A DNA stretch of 7,313 nucleotides from assembly GCA_946611525.1 (NCBI GenBank), contig CAMODS010000061.1:1-7313 (forward strand). The letters run 5' to 3'. A model generated the notes under the pieces. That model did not search any database and was not told the origin of the DNA. It worked only from the letters and a program-made list of their open reading frames with translations. Positions within the stretch are counted from its first letter, which is position 1; each line of letters opens with the position of its first letter. The stretch is from an uncultured Lachnospiraceae bacterium. Its GTDB lineage: Bacteria > Bacillota > Clostridia > Lachnospirales > Lachnospiraceae. Below, piece after piece: positions 1 to 5,928 of this stretch. The position numbers and the translations under genes were made by a program.

Positions 1-511
1 CCCTGGCCCGCCGAAGAGCGGCTGCCGCGGAGTCGTATGCCGTGGCTCCCGATGCATCTGCCTTGTCCCTGGGATAGTAGTCGAGGATGAACTTTGAAAA
101 GTTCTCCTCCTCTAAAATATCTCCCAGATGGGATGCTCCGTACAAAAGATCCATCTCGGCCTGTAAAAGACAGTGGCACTTTTGCCCGTCTATGTATCCG
201 GTGTCCCTGCAGTCGGGACAGTCGTATATGGGCTGCAGATAATCTGCGGGATATCCTGCCTTAGTCAAAAGGTCAAGCTTTTGGGCACGAAGCTTTTCTA
301 CCCGCGCATGGAGTGCACCTCCGTCGCCTCCTGCTGTACCGGCTCTAAAGGTCTCCATAGCCGCCGATGTAATGGCGGAATCTATATCGTAAAGCTCGGG
401 AATGGCTTCATATACCTCATCCCGGCGCCTGGACAAAAGATCTGCATTGTCCTGGCGGCGCATGTCATACTCCCTCATCAGGGCTTCATATTGCGAATTG
501 GACAGTCTCAT
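1..511 (-). CDS. dnaI: DnaI/DnaC-type helicase loader, N-terminal part (runs off the left edge)
   Basis: The visible 170 residues form the N-terminal region of a DnaI/DnaC-like ATP-binding helicase loader, which in Firmicutes delivers the replicative helicase to single-stranded DNA during initiation and restart. A helical, charged N-terminus (MRLSNSQYEALMREYDMRR) is followed by a likely zinc site, C98-P-D-C101 and C112-H-C114, in the context DCPDCRDTGYIDGQKCHC. This CxxC...CxC arrangement is typical of DnaI N-domains. After it comes the ENFSKFILDYYPRD stretch that normally precedes the AAA+ core. Walker A and B lie outside the window, so ATPase function is inferred from the N-domain and from the dnaD neighbour. 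The ATG at 511-509 follows dnaD by only 6 nt and has AGGAG (526-522) 10 nt upstream, inside the end of dnaD, so the two genes are almost certainly co-transcribed and coupled. An alternative name is simply DnaC-like ATP-binding protein. Confidence 0.85.
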   Translation of the reverse strand, partial: MRLSNSQYEALMREYDMRRQDNADLLSRRRDEVYEAIPELYDIDSAITSAAMETFRAGTAGGDGGALHARVEKLRAQKLDLLTKAGYPADYLQPIYDCPDCRDTGYIDGQKCHCLLQAEMDLLYGASHLGDILEEENFSKFILDYYPRDKADASGATAYDSAAAALRRAR

Positions 512-517
512 GTCACA

Positions 518-1627
518 TCATCTCCTGCCACTGGCCAATAGCTTGGCTTCGATGGCTTCCATGTCCTCATAATCCCTCTCGGTGAAATTGTGAAAGCCGT
601 CTTTTGGTGTCAGCTTGTGACCCACCGGCTGCCTGCGCTGCCTGGATGCCGCCTTATCCGAAAAAGCCTGATCGTAGGCTGCTATATCCGACATATCCGA
701 CACACCATGAGCATACCAGTCATTTATGATCTTGTCAGCATAGCCAAAGGCAATCTTGCCGGTCTTTAGGATGGTGCGCTTGCAGGCCTCCTTTATGATG
801 TCAGTGTCAGAGAAAAGCTTTTCCCATCTGTGGAGGTACTCCATCTCCGCGCCGGCAAGGTTCCTGCCACTGATCCCAAAACCCGTGCACACCGCATAGT
901 ATATCTCGGAGTGCCGGGAGGTCTCTGCCTTGGCCTCCTCCACAGTATGTATACCTGCATCAGCCCAGGACATGGCTATCTTGTTCATATAAGAAAGACT
1001 TCCGTGTCCCTTGTCCGCACAATAGGTGATAAGGTACTCCACCAGATCTGCAGACATCCCCAGTCCATCGTACCAGAAAAGTATCCGGTCCGTATCCTTG
1101 GGAGATAAAGTGTGTCCGCTGTAAGTCTCTGCCAAAAACAAAAGCTCCGAAAGCGCCTCATCATCCAGATGCCTCTCCACGGGAGAAACCGTCTCCACTA
1201 CCGTAGCCTCTTTTGGAGGCTCGGCCACCCGGCTTTGCTGAAGCCTGTTGGCAGGCTGCACGGTAGCAGCCGCAGCAGATATAGTTATGGGCCTGTCCTC
1301 CGACATATGTGCCGTCTGGTCATAACCCTGAGTAAAAGGATCCAGTACACAGATCCCCGTGAGCTCCCCGAACGTGTCCCTCTCCTGCCTGATCATACCC
1401 TGCTGCTCCCAGTAATCAAATGCACGCTTTACATCCAGATCCGTATGTCCCAGCTTTGATGCAATCTTCTGTACAGAAAATGCTTCCCCCTCCTGCTCGA
1501 GACAACGCAGCAGATATATGTAGATTTTAACGTACTCACCTGTAGCATTGGCCATATAGTGATCTATAAAGGCGTTCGACACGCAGGTGACGGACAGACC
1601 GCTCATCCTAAGTGAGATATCAGCCAT
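518..1627 (-). CDS. dnaD: DnaD-family replication initiation protein with two C-terminal DnaD-like domains
   Basis: This is a 369-residue primosome component that acts between DnaA-opened DNA and helicase loading. Residues about 15-100 form a winged-helix N-domain (IDHYMANATGEYVKIYIYLL, then QKIASKLGHTDLDVKRAFDYWEQQGMI). A low-complexity linker rich in Ala, Pro and Val covers about 105-153. Two DnaD/DnaB_2-type C-domains follow, each ending in the diagnostic YxxxIxxxW motif: Y213-I217-W221 in SYMNKIAMSWADAGI and Y296-I300-W304 in GYADKIINDWYAHGV. The tail has an FHNFTERDYEDMEAIE motif (345-360), as in many DnaD-like replisome organisers. B. subtilis DnaD has one such C-domain, so the doubled form is closer to the clostridial or DnaB-like architecture; this comparison is from memory. 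The start ATG (1627-1625) has AGAGGAA 6 nt upstream, and the next possible ATG (codon 8) has no comparable site. The gene heads the dnaD-dnaI operon. Confidence 0.9.
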   Translation of the reverse strand: MADISLRMSGLSVTCVSNAFIDHYMANATGEYVKIYIYLLRCLEQEGEAFSVQKIASKLGHTDLDVKRAFDYWEQQGMIRQERDTFGELTGICVLDPFTQGYDQTAHMSEDRPITISAAAATVQPANRLQQSRVAEPPKEATVVETVSPVERHLDDEALSELLFLAETYSGHTLSPKDTDRILFWYDGLGMSADLVEYLITYCADKGHGSLSYMNKIAMSWADAGIHTVEEAKAETSRHSEIYYAVCTGFGISGRNLAGAEMEYLHRWEKLFSDTDIIKEACKRTILKTGKIAFGYADKIINDWYAHGVSDMSDIAAYDQAFSDKAASRQRRQPVGHKLTPKDGFHNFTERDYEDMEAIEAKLLASGRR

Positions 1628-1661
1628 AGTCTATTCCTCTCAATCCCTCAAAAGTGATTGC

Positions 1662-1689
1662 ATTATAGCACAGGAATCTCTCATTTCAA
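1662..1689 (-). promoter_or_regulatory. Sigma-A-type promoter of the dnaD-dnaI operon, extended -10
   Basis: On the minus strand TTGAAA (1689-1684) is separated by 16 nt from TATAAT (1667-1662). The -10 is extended by TG one base upstream (TGCTATAAT). The predicted transcription start near 1655 leaves a leader of about 28 nt with the AGAGGAA ribosome site before dnaD. This suggests that dnaD-dnaI has its own strong promoter rather than depending only on read-through from murC. Seen directly in the sequence; its activity is inferred. Confidence 0.75.
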
Positions 1690-1735
1690 AGTGCTTTTTT
1701 GCCAACAAATCCGCAGGGAAAACGCTCCCGAAAAA

Positions 1736-1753
1736 TGTTGATAATGTTAATAA
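1736..1753 (-). promoter_or_regulatory. Tandem pair of DnaA-box-like 9-mers (proximal pair)
   Basis: The minus strand reads TTATTAACATTATCAACA: two 9-mers end to end with no spacer, matching the DnaA-box consensus TTATNCACA at 8 of 9 positions each (A for C at position 6 of the consensus). They lie about 47-64 bp upstream of the -35 of the dnaD promoter. The pair is 16/18 identical to the distal pair at 1823-1840, in the same orientation. DnaA binding is inferred from the match and from the replication genes downstream. Confidence 0.5.
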
Positions 1754-1764
1754 GTATCTCAATC

Positions 1765-1806
1765 CCACTGTTTAAGCCGAAAAGAAATCCACAACGAAAA
1801 CAGTGG
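1765..1806. repeat. 9-bp inverted repeat between the two DnaA-box-like pairs
   Basis: CCACTGTTT (1765-1773) and AAACAGTGG (1798-1806) are perfect reverse complements separated by 24 nt. The loop holds AAATCCACA (1784-1792), which matches TTATCCACA at 7 of 9 positions and is in the opposite orientation to the flanking boxes. On the minus strand the second arm is not followed by a T-run, so it does not look like an intrinsic terminator for murC. It may be an operator or part of a nucleoprotein structure, or chance. Confidence 0.4.
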
Positions 1807-1822
1807 TCTGTCCCCCTCTCAT

Positions 1823-1840
1823 TGTGGATAATGTTGATAA
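1823..1840 (-). promoter_or_regulatory. Tandem pair of DnaA boxes (distal pair, one perfect)
   Basis: The minus strand reads TTATCAACATTATCCACA. The second 9-mer (1831-1823) is the perfect consensus DnaA box TTATCCACA, and the first (1840-1832) is a one-mismatch form. The pair begins immediately after the murC stop codon (1843-1841) and lies about 134 bp upstream of the dnaD -35. Its repetition of the proximal pair supports function over chance; actual binding is inferred. Confidence 0.6.
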
Positions 1841-3220
1841 CTACTCCAAGAGTATCTCTTCTCCAATTTTTACAACGTCTCCGGCACCCATAGTTATTAA
1901 CAGATCGCCGTTGACTAAATTTTTTTTCAAATAGTCCTCAATGGCCTCAAATGTATCGAGATAAATACATTTAGTGCCCATTTTCTCTATCCTGACGCGG
2001 ATATCATCAGAGCTTACGCCGTAGATATCATCCTCACGGGCAGCGTAAATCTTTGCCATGATAACCAGATCCGCCACGGAAAGAGCTGATGCAAATTCAT
2101 CCAAAAATGCCTTGGTCCTGGTGTATGTGTGGGGCTGGAACACCACGATAAGCCTGTCATGTGGATAGTTTTGAGCAGCCGCCAGTGATGCGGATATCTC
2201 CGTAGGATGATGGGCATAATCATCGATTACCACGGCACCGTTGTAGGTGCCCTTGTATTCAAAGCGCCTTTTTGCTCCGCCGAAATCATGGAGTCCTGCT
2301 GCGATGGCCGTCCAGTCCACTCCCATACGTCGTGCCACACCGATAGCCGCCAGGGCGTTACCGATATTGTGCCTGCCGGGCACCGAAAGCTCTATCCTGC
2401 CAAGGGACTCATCCCTGTAAACAGCTGTAAAGGATGCCCTGCCGTGATCATCAAAGGTTATGTCTTCGGCATGATAGTCATTGCCCTCATCCACCCCAAA
2501 GGTTATCACATCGCAGGGAAGGTCTGCCACCACCACCTCTTTGTGTGGTATGTCCCCTCCTATGAAAAGGGCACCCTCGGGTGAGGTGTTTTTTGCAAAG
2601 CGGTTAAAGCTTTCCCGGATCTCATCTATGTCCTTAAAAAAGTCCATATGATCCTCTTCCACATTTAATATGACAGAGTATCTGGGGTAAAAATCGTGGT
2701 AGCTGTTGGTGTATTCGCAGGCCTCAGCCAAAAATATATCGGACCTGCCCACACGGATGTTGCTCTTTATGGACTCCAGGATACCTCCCACGGAAATAGT
2801 GGGATCGCTTTTTGCGTGCAAAAGAATTTCCGCTATCATTGAAGTGGTAGTGGTCTTGCCATGAGTACCCGCCACCGCCACGGAATTCTTGTAATGCTCC
2901 ATCATCTGTCCCAAAAGCTGGGATCTGACCAGCATGGGAAGCCCCGCATCCCTGGCCGCCACAAACTCCGGGTTGTCAGGATGGATGGCTGCGGTATATA
3001 CAACCAGGTCTATATCATCCGTGATATTATCCGCGCTCTGGGGATAGCCGATATGCACCCCCATGGACTCAAGTTCCTCTGTTATCTCACTCTTTTGGTT
3101 GTCTGAACCGGACACCGTAAAGCCGCGGTCCAAAAGCACCCGAGCCAGACCGCTCATACTAATGCCGCCTATACCTATAAAATGCACGTGAACCGGTTTG
3201 TCATAATCTAACTGATACAT
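1841..3220 (-). CDS. murC: UDP-N-acetylmuramate--L-alanine ligase
   Basis: MurC is the cytoplasmic ATP-dependent ligase that adds L-Ala to UDP-MurNAc, the first step of peptidoglycan stem-peptide assembly. The predicted 459 residues are the usual full length. All three Mur ligase domains are visible. The N-terminal UDP-binding Rossmann motif is FIGIGGISMSGLARVLLDRG (14-33). The ATP P-loop is AGTHGKTTTT (117-126), and the central domain has E166 in EACEYTNSY followed by NVEEDHMDFF. The C-terminal domain carries DDYAHHPTEI (333-342), QPHTYTRTK and a terminal MGAGDVVKIGEE. I start at ATG 3220-3218, because GGAGG (3232-3228) lies 7 nt upstream; the GTG one codon earlier would be only 4 nt from it. 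The ATG overlaps the upstream gene's TGA by one base (TGATG), implying translational coupling. The stop abuts a DnaA-box pair, and I see no clear terminator behind it. Confidence 0.97.
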   Translation of the reverse strand: MYQLDYDKPVHVHFIGIGGISMSGLARVLLDRGFTVSGSDNQKSEITEELESMGVHIGYPQSADNITDDIDLVVYTAAIHPDNPEFVAARDAGLPMLVRSQLLGQMMEHYKNSVAVAGTHGKTTTTSMIAEILLHAKSDPTISVGGILESIKSNIRVGRSDIFLAEACEYTNSYHDFYPRYSVILNVEEDHMDFFKDIDEIRESFNRFAKNTSPEGALFIGGDIPHKEVVVADLPCDVITFGVDEGNDYHAEDITFDDHGRASFTAVYRDESLGRIELSVPGRHNIGNALAAIGVARRMGVDWTAIAAGLHDFGGAKRRFEYKGTYNGAVVIDDYAHHPTEISASLAAAQNYPHDRLIVVFQPHTYTRTKAFLDEFASALSVADLVIMAKIYAAREDDIYGVSSDDIRVRIEKMGTKCIYLDTFEAIEDYLKKNLVNGDLLITMGAGDVVKIGEEILLE

Positions 3221-5775
3221 CACTTCTCCTCCATGTATGTCAAAAACTCGTTGCCTGCTTCATCGAAAAGCTGTGTCGCGTCCTTTAGTCCTATCTTTTT
3301 ATTCTCACCCGTATCCGGGTCATACACTATTACGTTGTACATATCGTATCCGATGATAAGCACCGCCTCATCACTTCCCAGCCCTGCATAAACCGGCATG
3401 GATCTGCCCACATAGTAGAGCACCTCCGGCAGGCTGCAGCCTGTCACATCCAGTATCATCCTGTCCTTTAAGGCACTTTGCAAAATAGAAACCGGTGTCT
3501 CACCTGAAGACAAAAGCTCGTTGACCTGTACGTTTTCTCCCGCCAGACCCAGCATTGCTGACAGACACTTCGCCGCAGAGTTGGCATCTGCGTCGGCGCT
3601 TCCAACCACAATACCTGTAAGAGGCGCCTTAACGGAAGGTCTGCCTCTCTTCCATATATAGTGACTTGCGGTGTCTACCACTATACCCATCTGCTCATCC
3701 GCCTGAGCTATGGCACGGGTCAGATCGCTTCCTGAATAGATGATCTGGGATCCTACATATGCAAAATACATGTCACTGTTTTCGGCGGCAGACACCTTTA
3801 TGCTTAAGCCCTTATCCAAAAGCACCAGTTCTGCCCTGTTAGTGCTCTTTTTCTTTTGAGCCAGGGATTCGATGTCCGTCATGGTGATCCTCATGCCCAC
3901 TCCGGTGATGGGATCCTCCTCTACGGATACCTCCACCTCCTTATTGGTCTCACCGGAGGAGTTACGGATGGTATCGTCTGCCGCAGCCTTGTATCCGCCA
4001 TCAGACTTTACCACACGGTGGAGCACCAGGGTAGTGCCGTCCTTTTCCGATGAGGTAATATAGTATCCTGATTTTTTATATTTCTTAAGAACCTTTCCAT
4101 CCTCGTCATCGCTTTGCCTGATAAAAAGCTGATTCATGGGATAGATCACATGGCGTGTGGAATCTGTTAGTATGTCCTTTTCCCTGACATTTCCGTATAC
4201 AAAATCCTCGTCCAGAAAGTCCACAGGTCGAAGGAGCGAACCCTCATTTGCAGTGATCTCATAGGAAGTGCCTTCCTCTAAGTCCATCACATGGATGGTA
4301 TCAGAAACATTTTCATCCATGATATAGGCAAAGTACCGGCTGCTCTTTGAAGATGCATACTGCCCCTCGGACAGCCCGGTCACCACCTCGCGATTTGTCA
4401 TGGTGCCAAGGTTTACTTCCAAAAGTGTGCCATCCACCATAATGTAAAAAATGTTTTTGGTGGACATGTATAGAATACTTGAAAACCTGGCTGAAAGTAT
4501 CTGATAGGAGCCTGTGGATGAGATGAATATCTTTTCCCTTGCCCTGCCGGTGGCTGCATCATAGTGGAAAAGGTCTATGCCGCACTCACCCTCATGGCTG
4601 CCACAGTTCATATACCCATAGACCGCAAAGTCCATTGTACCGCTCTCGTCGATATTAAGGATGCGTATGGCGTGCTCATCATGGCCCGCCCTCCAGTCTA
4701 AAAAGTTATCCCGCCTGAAGTCATATACTCCTGTAAGTATTCCCGTGTTTTCGTTGTATTCAAAGAGGCTCCCCGCCTGGGTAAAGGCCACGATGGATCC
4801 CGTCTCGTTGGACAGATATGACAGATCCCCGGGGTGCGGGCCAATGCTTAATACATTGCCGTCTATCCTGATCCGGTCCTCATCCAAAATCTCCTCCATG
4901 GTACGGTCGTAGTCCAGCATAAAGATCCTCTCGCTGCCATACCTGAGTTTGAAATATTCCTTCACATTGTAGTAGTGGGTCTCCCCGGCCTCGGACTCCA
5001 GGATGTAAAAAAGCTCGATAGCACAGTAGTCGGAATTGATATCTTTTATCTCCGCCACCACATCATCATAGAGCTCACCCTCAAAACCATTCCAGGCCAC
5101 CACATCGAGGGGTGAATGAATGGTCACATGGGACAGATCATCATCCAGATAGTCGCGATCCGGCTCCATATATGTGGCCAGAAACTCCTGTTTTTTAGCC
5201 CTGGCTTTTTTACTGAATAAAACTGCAAAGTCCACGCACTCGTCCGCATGACTCTCACTGGTCATCATGATCCTGGTGTAGTATCTGACAGTCTCCCCGT
5301 CTACGCCAAGCTTTATGACCAAAAGGTACTCCTCACCCTCCTCGATAAGGTTCTCCAACGAGGGTGAAGCCGTGATCTCATCTCCGGAACTCTTTAAATC
5401 AGTGATCTCGGTCTCTGCTATCTTTCGGGTGGTATCTGTGCTTCGGATCTCATAGGACAGTCCCTCGATCTCTGCCCCGTGGGTATGGACTGTAAGTGGT
5501 ATGGTCCTGCTCTCATCCAACGCCAGCACCGTATCCCTCATGTAGCAGGCGTCCATCTCCTTTTTATATCCGAAAAGCCTGGCCACACACAGATCGTCCC
5601 GGTCAACCGTGATCACGGGAAGAGTGGGCGGTGTCATCGCTGTTGCTGTTTCGCTTTCTTTAAAGTTTAGGACAAAGTTAAAAAAGAACAGGGCAACAAA
5701 AAATACCGCTATGAGTAGCAGTATACGTCGCTTTGTCTCCTTTGACATCTTTTTATCGCGAAATGTAAGCTCCAA
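3220..5775 (-). CDS. Membrane-anchored extracytoplasmic protein with propeller-like middle and degenerate C39-peptidase-like C-terminus; function unknown
   Basis: I do not recognise a named family for the whole 851-residue protein. The N-terminus is KKMSKETKRR followed by one hydrophobic segment (about 18-36), so it is probably a type II anchor with a large outside domain; no lipobox is visible. Residues about 45-300 are acidic and beta-rich, with possible ligand or interaction modules. About 325-530 has repeated short beta-strand units (SIVAFTQAGSLFEYNENTG, then DGTLLEVNLGTMTNREVV), which suggests a TolB/WD-like propeller. Residues about 725-845 resemble a papain-like C39 fold: KCLSAMLGLAGENVQVNELL, then EAVLIIGYDMYNVIVYDPD. 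In my by-eye alignment the catalytic Cys of CGPxC falls on S733 (only the second Cys, C737, is kept), the His falls on E803, and D819 is retained, so it is probably not an active peptidase. The start is TTG 5775, with AAAGGAG 5 nt upstream. Coupling to murC hints at a cell-wall role (inference). Confidence 0.7.
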   Translation of the reverse strand: MELTFRDKKMSKETKRRILLLIAVFFVALFFFNFVLNFKESETATAMTPPTLPVITVDRDDLCVARLFGYKKEMDACYMRDTVLALDESRTIPLTVHTHGAEIEGLSYEIRSTDTTRKIAETEITDLKSSGDEITASPSLENLIEEGEEYLLVIKLGVDGETVRYYTRIMMTSESHADECVDFAVLFSKKARAKKQEFLATYMEPDRDYLDDDLSHVTIHSPLDVVAWNGFEGELYDDVVAEIKDINSDYCAIELFYILESEAGETHYYNVKEYFKLRYGSERIFMLDYDRTMEEILDEDRIRIDGNVLSIGPHPGDLSYLSNETGSIVAFTQAGSLFEYNENTGILTGVYDFRRDNFLDWRAGHDEHAIRILNIDESGTMDFAVYGYMNCGSHEGECGIDLFHYDAATGRAREKIFISSTGSYQILSARFSSILYMSTKNIFYIMVDGTLLEVNLGTMTNREVVTGLSEGQYASSKSSRYFAYIMDENVSDTIHVMDLEEGTSYEITANEGSLLRPVDFLDEDFVYGNVREKDILTDSTRHVIYPMNQLFIRQSDDEDGKVLKKYKKSGYYITSSEKDGTTLVLHRVVKSDGGYKAAADDTIRNSSGETNKEVEVSVEEDPITGVGMRITMTDIESLAQKKKSTNRAELVLLDKGLSIKVSAAENSDMYFAYVGSQIIYSGSDLTRAIAQADEQMGIVVDTASHYIWKRGRPSVKAPLTGIVVGSADADANSAAKCLSAMLGLAGENVQVNELLSSGETPVSILQSALKDRMILDVTGCSLPEVLYYVGRSMPVYAGLGSDEAVLIIGYDMYNVIVYDPDTGENKKIGLKDATQLFDEAGNEFLTYMEEK
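3228..3232 (-). promoter_or_regulatory. Ribosome binding site that fixes the murC start
   Basis: GGAGG on the minus strand lies 7 nt before ATG 3220 and 4 nt before the in-frame GTG at 3223. The spacing favours the ATG, giving a 459-residue MurC. The site sits inside the last codons of the upstream gene. Confidence 0.8.
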
Positions 5776-5780
5776 AGTTT

Positions 5781-5787
5781 CTCCTTT
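5781..5787 (-). promoter_or_regulatory. Ribosome binding site supporting a TTG start
   Basis: AAAGGAG on the minus strand lies 5 nt before TTG 5775-5773. The first in-frame ATG (codon 10) is preceded by an A/T-rich stretch without a Shine-Dalgarno, so the TTG start is preferred. The site overlaps by two bases (5786-5787) the -35 box of the opposite, rightward promoter. Confidence 0.75.
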
Positions 5788-5814
5788 GCCTATTATCCCA
5801 AATGATGCTATAAT
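5786..5814 (+). promoter_or_regulatory. Rightward promoter of the LtaS-like gene, extended -10
   Basis: TTGCCT (5786-5791), a 17-nt spacer and TATAAT (5809-5814) preceded by TG (TGCTATAAT, 5806-5814) form a good sigma-A promoter. The predicted start near 5820 gives a leader of about 109 nt that contains the large inverted repeat. It shares its exact extended -10 nonamer with the dnaD promoter. The activity is inferred. Confidence 0.7.
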
Positions 5815-5826
5815 ACATTACTTGAA

Positions 5827-5890
5827 GATTCTTCGCTACGCTCAGAATGACAGTACTGCCTGCTTGTCATCCTGAGCGTAGCGAAGGATC
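5827..5890. repeat. 26-bp-arm inverted repeat (REP-like) in the divergent intergenic region
   Basis: Arm 1 (5827-5852) contains CTTCGCTACGCTCAG and arm 2 (5865-5890) contains CTGAGCGTAGCGAAG. The arms match as reverse complements at 24 of 26 positions, with a 12-nt loop. One mismatch is a G-U wobble in rightward RNA and the other in leftward RNA, so a long hairpin can form in either direction. I recall this core as a recurring intergenic inverted repeat in many unrelated bacterial genomes (memory, not checked here). It begins about 7 nt after the predicted start of the rightward transcript and ends 38 nt before the gene's ATG. No T-run follows, so it is not a standard terminator. There is no nearby transposase. 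Confidence 0.85.
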
Positions 5891-5928
5891 CCAAAACTAC
5901 CGATAATTTTAACATATAAACAGGATCA

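Noticed and set aside
173..541. 122-codon plus-strand ORF over the DnaI-like gene
   Set aside because: It lies opposite the helicase loader, whose minus-strand frame has the zinc motif and a coupled start; no Shine-Dalgarno or recognisable domain is present.
1765..1806. Intrinsic terminator of murC
   Set aside because: A 9-bp stem with a 24-nt loop and no adjacent T-run on the minus strand does not meet the usual form.
1736..1840. Main chromosomal origin (oriC)
   Set aside because: No dnaA, dnaN or rpmH is next to it and only a few boxes are present; DnaA-dependent regulation or titration is a more modest reading.
1587..1893. Two short plus-strand ORFs (62 and 64 codons) spanning the dnaD-murC gap
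   Set aside because: They lack good ribosome sites, overlap dnaD, each other and the end of murC, and their translations look like random reading of the opposite strand of the dnaD promoter and DnaA-box region.
5792..5797. GATAAT on the minus strand as the -10 of the 851-residue gene
   Set aside because: A start 7 nt downstream would fall inside the AAAGGAG ribosome site, and no -35-like box lies 16-18 nt upstream.
5827..5890. CRISPR repeat or insertion-sequence terminal repeats
   Set aside because: There is a single inverted pair with a 12-nt loop, no spacer array and no transposase; it fits a REP-like hairpin element instead.
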